From: Phlyctochytrium arcticum
Lineage: Eukaryota; Chytridiomycota; Chytridiomycetes; Chytridiales; Chytridiaceae
DNA: 64,000 bases
Assembly: GCA_025602905.1 (NCBI GenBank)
Contig: JAHLKI010000026.1
Span: forward strand, 248,001 to 312,000
Direction: 5' to 3'
A program made the position numbers and the translations under genes. Positions 10,173 through 21,902 of the stretch are shown in pieces (position 1 is the first letter of the stretch; each line of letters begins with the position of its first letter). Under the pieces are notes generated by a model. That model saw only the letters and a list, made by a program, of their open reading frames with translations, was not told where the DNA came from and made no database searches.

Positions 10173-12435
10173 CTACACAGGAGATTCACTGGAATTGTTC
10201 GATGACCAGCCTCCACTTTTCCCCCCCGATTTCGCAATGACGCGCACGTCCTCAATCACCATATTTTTATCTACAGCCTTGCACATGTCGAAAACTGTAC
10301 AGCATGCCACCGACACAGCCACTAAGGCTTCCATTTCCACACCTGTTTGCCCATGAGAGGAAACAGTTGCCACGACATGGACAATGGGCTTTTGTTCGTC
10401 CAAAGTCAATTTGACATCGATTCCAGATAGGGGTATAGGATGGCATAACGGGATCAAGGTCCCGGTTTGTTTAGCAGCCTGTATTCCGGCGATTTGCGCG
10501 ACTGTCAAAACATCTCCCTTCGCAATTGTGTTGGACTTGATTAGTCCGAATGCCTTGGGATCCATGGTTACTTGGCCGGACGCGGTTGCGGTGCGAGCGG
10601 TGATGGGTTTGCTGCTGACGTCCACCATATTTGCTTTGCCTTTATCGTCCACATGAGTCAAAAGAATGGACTGGTTCGCGCGGCCGGAGAAGGCTCGTTT
10701 CCAAACTTGCCGGCCGGGCATTCGGGGGATCAAGTACGGTAAACGGTTGGCCGAGGAGGGTATGGCAGACCACCGGCTGAGAGATATAGGATCTGGAAAT
10801 GCGAACGAAGGTTAACTCATCAGCCAGGACTATTTCTTGCTAACACTCTTACCTACGGGCCAATTCATCCTCCAATTAATGTCATAGGTCTATTGGGCAT
10901 CTCCTTGAGTTTAAACATACCTGCATGCTGCTTCTTCTTCCGTTTAACTACAAACAATGGTTTGTTAGACAATCAATCTGATGTATTTCAATGTTTAAGC
11001 GTACCAGCTGCAGATATGGTCTCGAGCAATTCTTGGTCTGTTGCGCCGCTCCGCAAGGCATCTCGAAGATTGACTTCGGCGTTGCCAAATAGACATACTT
11101 TAAGATTTCCATCGGCAAGAAGCCGCAGGCGATTGCATGTTCCGCAAAAATGTTCACTCATGGAGGTGATGAACCCAAATTTTCCTTGATGGCCTGGTAT
11201 TGTATACGCCTGCGACACGATTAATCATCCTTGACATCTATCTCAAAACAAATTGCGGGAAGCTCCACCAACCTTCGACGTGTCGTTCTTTTCGTCATCA
11301 ATTTTGATAATGTCTGGGTATATTTTACCTAGGCCCCCGAGCATTTCTTGGTACGGCACCAGTTTCCTCTCGTTCCATTTGTTCCCTACACAGCATTGAG
11401 AACGAGCTCGACGGCTTCAGAGCACGGAAACCCACCTCCAAAAGGCATATATTCTATAAACCGTACGTAAAGTGGCAGACTCTTTGTCATTTCAACAAAT
11501 GCTGGCGCTTCCATGTCATTCACGCCACGAATAATAACCACATTTAGTTTGACCGGGTCGAATCCCGTTGTCACCGCTGCTTGAATTGAGTCAAGAACAC
11601 TTTGAAGACCTATAAGAGCTATCAACCAGATATCCTGGTTGCGCGAAGCATAAACAAACTGACCTCGTCGGCGCGTGAGGAGCTCAAATTTGAAAGGATC
11701 AAGTGTGTCAAGGCTTATGTTGATCTGATCCAGGCCTCGTTCGCGCAAGAGGCTCACTTTCCTCTTCAGAGCTACTGCATTAGTGGTCATGCCGATCTTT
11801 TCCAATCCATGCGCCTTCAACTCGTTCAATCCGTCTATGAAAGCGCAACATTAACGAGATGCTCCTCTCCATGCCATCCAGAGATTGGAGACGTACCTAT
11901 TATATCGCCCAGATCCCGCCGCAAAGTGGGCTCCCCTCCTGTCAGTCGCACTTTGGTCACTCCTTCCTGTACAAACAAACGCGCGATGCGAAGTATCTCG
12001 CTGGTAGTCAGGATGCTGTCCGGGGGGCTGAGTGAAACACCATCCTCTGGCATACAATATGTGCCTTGAATGAAGAATTAGTCCAGTGTCCTCGTATTAT
12101 TCGGCTTTCATACATTACATCTCAGGTTACACTTCTCGGTGAGACTGATCCTTAGGTACGTATGTTGCCGATTGAAGTTATCCACCAGAAAGCTGGAAGG
12201 CAATGGATTTTCTCGGTCTATCCGGGCAATGCGGGCCTGTGCTGATACTTGGGATTTTGTCCTCTCCTTTGCACCAGTCTGTGGGTGGACCGAATAACCC
12301 GTGATTGCTGAATAACATCTCACTGGGTGAGGAAGCTGCACAAGCGATCAGTATGGGCGCACACACACCGCTGTATATACGAAGGTTAAACGATACCTTG
12401 TAGGCAGCCGAAGCCACTCTACGCTGAAGTAACAT
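10173..12435 (-). CDS. MOCS1: MOCS1: GTP 3',8-cyclase (MoaA) plus cyclic pyranopterin monophosphate synthase (MoaC), molybdenum cofactor step 1
   Basis: Converts GTP to cPMP, the first step of Moco synthesis, probably in mitochondria: the first exon ([13 protein letters not shown]) looks like a presequence. The radical-SAM Fe-S motif is assembled by splicing (AGA T / GC ACA) as KCNLRCTYCMP. MoaA continues with [27 protein letters not shown] and the second cluster motif [18 protein letters not shown]. It ends [10 protein letters not shown]. Read on without splicing, it gives [17 protein letters not shown] and TGA (10865-10867), the Gly-Gly end needed by MoaA. A donor at 10920 (GTATGT) instead joins in frame to the acceptor at 10793-10795 and the MoaC domain ([31 protein letters not shown]), giving a fusion without Gly-Gly. 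A second donor lies just after the stop (10852, GTAAGA). Confidence 0.93.
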
Positions 12436-12637
12436 TTCAAAATTCCTTCGTCAACCAAGATTTTGCAAATGGGCGCTTGAAATTTGGCGGACCGGGAAAA
12501 TGATGTGGCGTTACCGCGACCAACACAGGATCCGTGGGAAACCAGATCGTACGATCCTGAATATGATCGTATATGCGCAACGCGGGAAGCTAAAAATTGA
12601 TCCGCACACACCATCTATTGTTAAATACAAAGTACAG

Positions 12638-15600
12638 CTACTCGACTATTGGTACATGCATCCCGTGTACTTCTTTCGTGGTACTCTGAGAAGACCCCAA
12701 TGCTTCTGCTTCATCCTTTTGCGCCTTCCGGCCCATCAATGCGCTTCGTGCCTCCTCTTCTGGCACGCGAACAAGGTGGTCGGGGGAGACGTCAGCGGAG
12801 CACATGGGACATCCGGGAGATTTGGAAAGGAGGTCGGTAAATTCTGAATATAGGCTGGGGAAGGTGCAGGATGGGCAGGTAGTCCAGTCTGAGAGAACCA
12901 TATGGCGACCCTGAAATGAAAGGTACGAGTATCAGTATACAAAACTAGCGAGGATCCTCCAGCGTCTACTCACAGTGGCGATACAATACGGTAGGTGGTT
13001 TTTGCAGTCAAGGCAGTCAAGCACCGACTCTGGCACACCAGTGCCACAAAATGGACAAGGTGAAGTTGGTTCATCAAGCTCGTCTTTCTCAGGTCGACTG
13101 CGCACCATTTTAACGGGTAAGTATCCGATTTTCAGATCATCAGGCAGTGTGCCACATACCGCACGATTTGCTCAATCTTCCGCTTATACTTGGCGTCTAC
13201 TTTGTTTCTGTACTCTGGTCTCATCAACATTGCAGCGTACTCGAAAGCCGCCCGCATAAATCCGGCCCGGTAACATTCAATTACAGTGGACGTAAGGATG
13301 GGAACGATATGGGCCGGAAATTTGCTAATGTTGTTGGCAATACGCATCAGCATCCGAGCGCCTTTAGAATGCTCGTTGATCCGAACAAGCGTCTGGCAAA
13401 AAGATAAGTTTCAACTGCCACTCTGACGTAGATCGATTTTCCCCAACCTTTACGAGGATATAGCTATGCAGAAGCATCAGCATGCGCTCGATCTCAGCGG
13501 GCACATGGTTTTTGGTCGCTCGAAGTTGGCGATAGTTATCCAATAGCAAATCGCGAGCTGCTCTGTAGTTTCCTGTGGATTCCTTCATTAGGTTTGAAGT
13601 AAACGCAGTGATCGCGATACGCACCAAGGGCTTGTTCTTCACGGGCGATGATGATGGCTGTACGGGCAGCCTCTTTGTACTGGCCAAGCGACATATACAG
13701 TTTGAAAATGTACTTGGCGTCCTATGCCCGCAATCGACGCTCATGAGAAAAGTTAAAGCAACGGAAGATTTCGAAAACTCACCTTGGGTATCCCATCTGT
13801 CTCACCCATCAGGTAGTCGATAAGCTGATGTGTGAGAGCATCGCTCTTAGCCAGCCCAACTGTTTCAATCGCCAGGTCTACTCCTCCTTCTACGTGCGCT
13901 GGACATTGCAAGAACATGGCTAGAGCTTTGGCATAGTCTCCTGCCTGCAGAAGATATTTGCCTGCTGTTAAAAAGTTACCCTTGTTCTCCAGGTAGCTCG
14001 CAATGTTGTAAAGGGTGGAAGGTGTGGTATCCTCGCGAACAAGCTCCGCATAGTGTTCCATGACGTCCCGCTGTTGTGCCAGCTCAAAGGCTTCATCCTG
14101 CATTCCCGCCATCAAGTAGAACTCCACAACGGATCTATAATCTTTGATTGACTGGAAAAATTTCGAAATCAATCGAGCTGATTCGCGTGATCGAGTTTGG
14201 CGGACGATTGCCACAGCACCGTCGATGTTGTTCAGATGGTCTATAAAGAGACGTACGACATTGTCGTAGTCGCGAGCCTTATCGTAAGCTCGTGCAGCTT
14301 CAATGTAATCTTTCTCCGATTCTTTGGCACGCGCGTATTGGGCGAAAAGTTTTGGAGATGTCACTTTATCCAGCACTGCACCCACTTTGGACCAGCTTCT
14401 CGCTAGAACGAACGGGTTACAACACGCTCGAAACTTGGTTTTCCTAACTTTAGAGATCTTCCAGCCTACCTTTGATCCAGAGCTCCGCAGCTTTCTCCCA
14501 GAATTCACCTCGTTCAAAGCATGATGCGGCGTCATTGAACTGCTTCAAGGTATCGAGTATGCAACCGCAATCATACAATAGTTGCCGATCTTCTGTTCCC
14601 GCTATCATCTTCATACCCCGCGAGATATCTCCCAGGCGCATTGTCATTCGCGCAACGCCCCCACTGCACGCGATTTGGTGTTCATCACGGGCTGCAGCTT
14701 GTCCTGGGTGCTGCTCAGAAGTTGACAAGGCGCGTTCGTACATAGCCAGAGCCTCAGTGTATCTGCCTAAACAACTACGTGGTCACTATTTTTTCCAATC
14801 CTACAATACCAATACGCAAATTTCTTACTGTTCGACTCCAATTGGTGCGCGTACTCTTTAGCAATAACAGTCACGTCTTCTGGTGACAGCGTGTTGGCCA
14901 AGCTCATTGCTTGATCCCATTGCATCAAGCTACGTCTCAAATCCAGTGCTGCTTTCGGATATGTGCTCTTCAAATAAAACTCCTGTGCAGCAGAAACGTC
15001 GCCGAAAATCCCTGATACGTGACCGGCTAATAGCATGCGTTCCTCTACGTTATCAAGACGTTCGAGTGTAACTACCATGCCCGCATCAGACAGAACTTGG
15101 CGATATATTCGCTTGGCTGTTACCACGTCCAGGGCTCGAAGTGCAGTTTCGGCTAGCATAATCCACGGTTTTCGACTTTTGACCACGTCAATGAGCTGCC
15201 AGGTTTCCTTATACAGACCAAGAGTGTAGTAAACTTGTAGGCTTTTGCCTTGATCCTGTTCGCTGGGTCGCTCACGCAGATATTGTTCCTTGGACGGAGT
15301 TTCATGCGTTGATAAAGGTAGAAGGGACAATCGACCAGACACGGCCTGCAAAGAGTCTTAATCCTGCGAATTTGCTCTGCGTTAGGCTAGTAACTAACCT
15401 GGCATGTCAAAACCCCATTTAATAACAGGATTGGTCGCTGTCCAAAAGGCAACTTTGTGACCCCCAGAGCTATACAACTGGGTCCCTTGATTGTGAAAGG
15501 TTGGTACACATATGTAGTGACATATGCATCATCCCAAGAAACAAATATTGATCTATTTGGTGGTGGATCACTTTCCCATAGGACGCCTTCCGTTTTTGCT

Positions 15601-18170
15601 ACAAAAAAAAAGCAGAGGAAGATGCGCCTTTATTACCTATGCAGAATGAATAAATATAGATGTTGCTACTCACCAGACCACCGCGGTATCGACAATAATG
15701 AGTTAGACGTGGGATCCGTCAAATAGCCGTCATTCAACGCGTCGATGAAAAGTGTCTTTGTCCCAGCCTTTGGCTGCGGAAAGATCGCTTTAATTCCTTC
15801 CTTGTGCTGAGTTTCCGCAACAAGCGACCACCCCTCCAGCATATGATAGCTCAGCTTGCCCTGACTCGTTCCAAAAATGACAAACTCGGGGGTGAGAGCT
15901 GCGGACTGGATCATCCCATGATCGTGATGGGATTCATCATGATTTGTTTCAGGAAAAGTATGCTCATGATCATTGAGTGATGGTCTGGGACATTCGCGGC
16001 CAAAGCTACGGTAAGCGATTCGCCAATCAACTTGTTCAGTAACGGATGGTGCGGGCTCTAGGATTGCATGTACGTGCAGGTGTCCGTTGTTGAGGAGAGC
16101 AAGCGCATAGTGTGGGTTCATTCGGAAAGTTTTGACTGTGTCACTGTACTCCTGTTAAATTCACATAAGGGTCCATGTGCAATTGCGCAGCGCATGTAGA
16201 ACTCGTACTTTGATCATAACGGGTGCTTGGTCGCCCCGGCATAGGGTGGTCTCACCCTCTCGTGCACTTGTCGCGAGTGCAGCTTTCATGTTATAGAATC
16301 CTGCTCGAGTGCCTGACACAACGCCCAGCTGTGCCATTTAAAAGGATGATGAGTCGTCTTGGGTTGGCCCCTTCGAGTGGTAAATACATACATAATGGTC
16401 TCCCACGGCGATCGCTGTAGGTTCGATTTCTAGCTCCTTTTTGACTTTTGGCTGGGTATGGAACTTTGGGACTGGGCCTTGGTCATGAAGCGTAATTTCG
16501 TGCAAATTGGTCAAGTGAGCCTATCTCAGCTCGTCAGAAGGACTTCGGTAAACGCTTGGTGACTTGTGATTGTACTCACCACTAGCGTTCCGTACACGCT
16601 CCCCAGTTGAGGCATACGCGCCAAGAAAGTGTACACCGACCCTCTAAAGATCCGTCAGACCAGGTTTGGCGAGGAAGGTTGGCAGGTGTCCTTACTCAGT
16701 AGTACTAGCGGTCAAGAACTGACCATCAGCTGACCACTGCAGCTTGTCCAATACACCTTCATCTTCGATTGTTTCAACCGCGTATACGTCCTAGTTTGCG
16801 CAGTTAAATCGAAAAGACTCGTGAAGTGGTATCTGTTATTGGAACCTTCATATCCGACAGTTCGTGCACGCGAACAGTGTTGTCTCCGCATGTAGCAGCT
16901 TTACCAAGCACCCGAGATATAGAAATATGCGATAGAACGCCTTTCTGGTTTCGTGTGGAAAATTTCTCATGTCCCAGTTCATCAGTATCTGTTTGAAAAC
17001 TCATTAGTTTCGTGCGTGAAGATCTGCACCCAAATCACGTACTGGTGGAGATGACAATCAGTTGTCCCGTTGCAAAAGCAACCAGGATTAGGCCCTCCCC
17101 AAACCACTCATATGCAACGATGTCGCCATAAGCCGGTTGAAATGCAAGCTCGATAGGTGACTCGGGATGGTTGACTTTGTGGATGAATAGTGACTTTTGG
17201 CCGATGATTGTGCTCAAAACGGGTTCAGCTACGCCTTGGGCATTCTTCATATTCGCCCACTATTGAATAGTCATTATGGGCCACCGGATGAGCGCTTGAT
17301 GTCGTCAGTATCCGTACCTGCATGTCAGACGGCTCTCCCGTCAATCCCATGGAGAATATGGTGTCGCCGGCAGCGTTTGATAGGGAAAACTAATTCACTT
17401 CGTAAGTTTTCTCAGCTCTCTTGAGTACTCGTGTTTTGATACTTACGGTTTTATCTTCGGATCCACACGCAAGGATATCGTCCCAGCTCCAACATCCTGT
17501 CACGATCGACTTGGTGTGTTTCCCTACGATAGGATACTCCCGATGCTCCCGCCTGTCATATATCAACAAATTTCCTTTCCCTGTCCCAATGGCCAACTAG
17601 AACACATGTGAGTCAAAACTAGCAACACTTGGATAAACTCAAGAATACGCACGTATTCGCCTTTGCTCGACCACCGCAGAAAGCGGACATGTTTGGCATT
17701 CGTTTCAATGGGATTGGAAGCACGCCGAGTATTGGTATCCCACAGAAGGACTTGGCCTGATCTTGACTGCGTAATTGCTAGCAACTCTCCATCGGGAGAC
17801 CACTCCATTGCAGTACATGCTCTGCGGGTGACCATAATGGTTTCAACGATAAAGATTCCTTAGTTGATGATTTTCGCTCCATACGTACGCCCCCAACGCC
17901 ACTGTATCCACAAAATGCCCATGTCGATCAACCAAGTTTACGATGTTGAGTGCTCTGTTCATGATGCCTTCTATGTCAGCTTTCGCGGTTAGGTATCAAA
18001 TCCAGCATCACAGTACCCTACTACGGCAAGATAATCAGAACTCCGTTTCTGCCATTGGAAAAGAGCAGGCCCCTGCCCAACATGTTGGGACGAGATTGTA
18101 AATATATTCTGATGTAAACGAGTATGAGATCCTCATTCCTGTGATTGATGCAAATAAGACTTGCCTTCAT
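12638..18170 (-). CDS. WDR19: WDR19 / IFT144, intraflagellar transport complex A subunit
   Basis: IFT-A subunit for retrograde transport in the flagellum. Start at 18170: ATG AAG, then a GC-AG intron (GCAAGT ... ATCAG), then [19 protein letters not shown] and [12 protein letters not shown]. Donor GG/GTACTG joined to acceptor AACAG/A gives [12 protein letters not shown], aligning without gaps to the animal N-terminus. The WD40 half includes [67 protein letters not shown] and [13 protein letters not shown]. The TPR half (about 15350-13130) has many FxxAxxY helices such as EYIEA-type [19 protein letters not shown]-terminal zinc ribbon ([15 protein letters not shown] ... GCPMC) ends with stop at 12638. 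More than ten short introns. Its presence indicates a flagellated life stage. Confidence 0.93.
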
Positions 18171-18840
18171 GGTGGCAATTGCCTCCACGAGAAAAACAGC
18201 ACCCACACGTCCTATGCGGCTTGTTTATGGACGAGTTCTTTCGGTAGAATTACGCGTATCAGTATTTTTTGTGGCCTGAAAGATTTTCTGGACAAATGAA
18301 TTTACGAGCCGAGCAGCGCTGATTTGACGGTCCTTGCTCTCCAGACAACAGCTTAGAGTTCATTACTTGAGGTGGATATTGATTTTTAAGACTCTTATTA
18401 TACGAGAAAATATCCCAATACGTATATGCAAACAAATTCATTATTTCCATCTTTTCTGCTTTCTCGACAAGAGAGATTTAGATCTGACCCAGGATCTGGC
18501 CAACGCGTCCCAAACGCGAGAGTCGAGACGCGTCAAACACAATTTACCCATGTAGAGTCAAATGGACATTCGCCGCTCCACAAAAGATGTGACAATTTGG
18601 AATTTGACCGTCAAGGACTGGCAATTGGGAACGGAAAGCGAGCCGTTAGTTATTCGTACGCACAGCAACAGTGGGCAGCACAATACCACCCTAGTCGGCA
18701 GTCGTTGTGTAGATTGTGTGAAGCGTTTTCAGAGCCGAAAGTCTGATACGAGAACGAACTGTACCTGCGAAAACTCCGCCGAAGAGCTGCTGGACCGCCC
18801 GAGTAAACGACCAATCTACTCAATTGTTTAACCGACAATC
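18171..18840. promoter_or_regulatory. Divergent intergenic region between WDR19 and the ZIP9 gene
   Basis: About 670 bp between the WDR19 and ZIP9 start codons. It should hold both promoters and 5' UTRs. An 89-codon frame (18562-18831) ends 9 bp before the ZIP9 ATG; I see no family features in it and treat it as leader sequence. No RNA gene was recognised. Confidence 0.4.
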
Positions 18841-20221
18841 ATGGATTCCTTTCTATGGCTCATGTTTCTCTCGTTCTCGATGCTCTCCGGCTCATTCCTC
18901 GCTGGAAATATACCCCTCGCGTTCAACTTTTCCGAAGAGCGGTTGCGTCTCGTGTCCACATTTGGCAGTGGTATGCTCGTGGGGACCGCTCTAATCGTGA
19001 TAATACCAGAAGGAGTTGAGACATTATACGCCGTACAGATGAAGAGTGGGACTGTCAAACGCGAGGAATCCTCGAGTACAGTGTCGCGGCAGCGGGGATG
19101 GAAGAAGGCAGCAGCCGGAGCGACGGCTGCCTCAAAACAGCATGGACTAGAAGCGAGAGGCTCGAAGGGTCTATGGTCAGATGGATGGCCGTTGGCAAAA
19201 GGCTATGAAGACCATGCTAGTTTCAATGTTGAGCGCCGTCAACACGATCCAGATCATAGCCATGTTGTTCCGGAAGACACGAATCTCGATGAGCCTATAA
19301 TAAAAAAGCCCTCAGACCTTGGGACTTCTCCAAAATCGCCACCACTACTCAGCAAGCCGCACGCTCACTCCTCATTCGAGGCGCACAGATATATCGGCCC
19401 TGCCTTAGCCATCGGGTTTGCTTTCATGTTTCTTATTGACAATTTATCCCATATGGGTCATGGCCATAAGGGCGGTTCACACATTGTTACCGTAAACGAC
19501 TTTCGAGACGTTGGCCCACATAAGGATTCAAAAATGGCAGCAACCATCGGATTAGTGGTCCATGCTGCGGCAGATGGAATTGCGTTAGGTGCTGCGAGTG
19601 CTTCTGGTACGCTACAAGTTTTGACAGCGATAATGGCGACGCGCAACTTACACCACGTTTGGACTTAGATCGCACCTCTTTGGAGCTAATCGTGTTTCTC
19701 GCTATTATGCTTCACAAAGCTCCCTCTGCTTTTGGACTTGCCATTTTTTTGCTGAGCGAAGGGTTTTCACGTAGGGTGGTCCGACAGCATTTACTGGTCT
19801 TTTCTCTGGCAGCCCCCATCGCTGCAATGTTCACATATTTATTTTTGCGAAAAAGCGGGGCGGGCGAGGCGGAAGGCATGCAGGGATGGACAGGGATACT
19901 CCTCTTGTTTAGTGCGGTGAGCGGCTTATACCGAGCTGTGCTTCAGCGGAATACTGACCCGTCGATGTCTTTGTTACGCAGGGTACTTTTCTCTATGTCG
20001 CGACGGTTCATATTCTGCCTGAGATATACGCAACCTCAAAGACACGCACGGGCGGCGGCTCAGGCGGGGGACATGAAAAGAAACTGTCTGTGATCCAGAT
20101 TCTGTGTCTGCTTGCCGGGATTTTTGCGCCCTTGCTTTTGGCTGTTGAGGTATTGAATCGCCCTGACTTTTGTCCTTTTTGCATTGTGTACTGATCGGTG
20201 GTGTTGCAGCATACTCACTGA
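18841..20221 (+). CDS. ZIP9-type zinc transporter (SLC39A9 family)
   Basis: Membrane metal-ion importer of the ZIP superfamily; ZIP9 members sit in the Golgi/trans-Golgi or plasma membrane. The N-terminus reads LWLMFLSFSMLSGSFLAG, NIPLAFNFSEERLRLVSTFG and GTALIVIIPEGVETLYA, typical of SLC39A9. A long hydrophilic, His-containing loop (HDPDHSHVV) precedes TM3. The metal-site helices are VVHAAADGIALGAA and, after a 54-bp intron (donor GTACGC, acceptor TTAG), LIVFLAIMLHKAPSAFGL. A second intron leads to GTFLYVATVHILPEIY with the last membrane segment, and a third to the terminal VEHTH and stop (20219-20221). His, Asp and Glu in TM4/TM5 are intact, so it should be functional. Confidence 0.88.
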
Positions 20222-20431
20222 AACACTGCGACTAGACAATTAGACATCACTGTTCCCCGCTGGGTGGGATGCGCGCGGCCTATCAAATCTGTATATTGTG
20301 AACGTTACTTGTAGGTACATTATTATGCTGGACTGCTCTGTGCGGGTTGAGTGTATTGTAAATATGGAAGGTGTCAGACATGCGATGGTAAATTCTCACA
20401 GTAAAAACTAAGAATCTGCAGGTGTACCGGC

Positions 20432-21322
20432 CTAATGCCGAGATGGGGGGCGATCTTCTAATGTTCTGAGGTTGAATTCCGGGATCCGCGGCCATCGATT
20501 CCGTACAAGCTGCAGTTTTTTGTGTTCGACAAACTCAGGCCAAAGAACCCCGTCCCCTGTCTCCTCTGCAAGGTGGCGATACTCATCGCGCTCCCAGTGT
20601 ATGGTATATGTTGGAGATTTCAGGTTCGCTGTCTTCTCTGAGGGTAACCCCTTGGCCGCTGCCTCTGCTTCACGCTCCACTCGGGCATCTGCTTCCGCGA
20701 TCCCCTCTTCAATCTCCTTACGAACGGTCACATCGGTTCCCAAAACTCGGCATAGAGATACTATCTTCTCTCGCACTGTTTCCGGTACTGTCCATGGCTT
20801 GAGTGGGTCCCTTCGTTCAATGAGCTCCTTGAGACCTTTCCCTTTCCCTTCTCTCGGGGCGAATGGATTTTTCAGTTTGGGCAAAGGAGCAGCAAATGGA
20901 TCTTTCCGAACTTCTGGGAGTGGAAGACGGTACGTTCCGCGCTGATCTGCGTGAATTGTAGTGACACTCGAGAGTACACGGCGAACCGTTTCTGGGGATT
21001 TAACGCCAGTGAGAATGCAGAAAGGAACCCAAAGATCCCCTCGAATCTTGTTTCCAACTCGGTGCTCTCCAATTTGGTTAAGAATGGAATCCTAAAGGTT
21101 TACAGGTGAGCCCTTCTTGTCCGCATTTTCGAATAGTGTCCGTCCTGACATACCTCCATTCTAAACACCGTGCTCACTAACACCCGCGCCGTCTGCTGGT
21201 GGCGAAAAAAGTACAGACTATGCATTGTATGCTTGCGTTCAATAGGCAAATTGTGAATGCAAATTTCTTGGAAGATTCCAATCCCAAATTTCGCAAACGC
21301 ATCGAGCAACTCACATTGCCAT
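20432..21322 (-). CDS. mL67 / Mhr1-like mitochondrial protein
   Basis: An 8-nt first exon (ATGGCAAT, 21322-21315, donor GTGAGT) joins acceptor ATAG near 21228 to give MAILYFFRHQQTARVLVSTV. A second intron (GTATGTCAG ... CTTTAG) leads to EDSILNQIGEHRVGNKIRGD and LWVPFCILTGVKSPETV, then a long basic/acidic C-terminal part (PKLKNPFAPREGKG; PWTVPETVREKIVSLCRVLG) to the stop at 20432. The pattern 'aromatic-F-x-H-x-x-T-x-x-V', then 'N ... R-x-D-x-W-x-P' matches the Mhr1/mL67 family of fungal mitoribosome proteins, also implicated in mtDNA recombination. Its first exon lies inside the left 67-bp direct repeat. Family call is by pattern only. Confidence 0.55.
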
Positions 21323-21371
21323 GACAACTTTAATTGAAGATGAGGTCAGCAAGGCCAGCGCGAATTTTGGT
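21305..21371. repeat. Left copy of 67/68-bp direct repeat flanking the mobile-element island
   Basis: From AGCAACTCACATTGCCATGA to GCGAATTTTGGT. It matches 24602-24669 with about five substitutions and one 1-nt indel (around 91% by eye). It contains the start codon, 8-nt first exon and first donor of the mL67-like gene (minus strand). Confidence 0.8.
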
Positions 21372-21524
21372 CAGAATTTTCGAAAGTACTGTCTCGGATG
21401 ATCTGTCAGTGAAGAAGCATCAACGGTACATTGTCGGCCTCAACATGGCTGTTTGACCCGCGAGTTCCCACACATGGCTTCAACAAGTTCAATTTCTGGA
21501 AAAATAAGTGTAGCGCTGGTCTGG

Positions 21525-21771
21525 GTCGACTGGACAGACCGCCGGGTGGCCGGGTCGAACTGCTGTCGACTGGACAAACCCCCCTATTTGCACTATCCGT
21601 AGTCGCCCTTATTGCCGTTATTGCCGTTGTTGCCGTTGTTTGCCGTTGTTTACTGCTGTCGACTCAGTGTCGACTGGACAAACCCCCCAATTCCGTAGTC
21701 GTCAAAGTCGACTTCGTTGCCGTTGTTGCCGGGTCGAACTGCTGTCGACTGGACAAACCCCCCTATTTGCA
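21525..21771. repeat. Cluster of GTCGACTGGACA repeats upstream of the Fanzor relic
   Basis: Four direct copies of GTCGACTGGACA(A/G)ACC start at 21525, 21565, 21669 and 21744. Two lie in a longer, about 42-bp, nearly exact repeat (21551-21592 and 21730-21771, from CGGGTCGAACTGC to CTATTTGCAC). Between copies are TTGCCGTTG triplet-like runs (21605-21650). The arrangement is unlike coding sequence and may be part of a transposon end or a noncoding RNA region. Confidence 0.7.
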
Positions 21772-21902
21772 CCATCACGCCGTAGTCGCCAGAGTCGGTA
21801 AAATTGATGGATAGATGCTGCTCGATTATCCTCAACATATTTTAGGAAAGACAGTGATAATGGCAAAAGAATTTAAACTGGTTGTAAAAGTATGCAATAA
21901 TT

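Noticed and set aside
18562..18831. 89-codon plus-strand ORF ending 9 bp before the ZIP9 start
   Set aside because: Composition is not protein-like and no domain is visible; more likely ZIP9 leader sequence.
21525..21771. CRISPR-like array reading of the GTCGAC repeats
   Set aside because: Spacing is irregular, the intervening sequence is itself repetitive, and the genome is eukaryotic.
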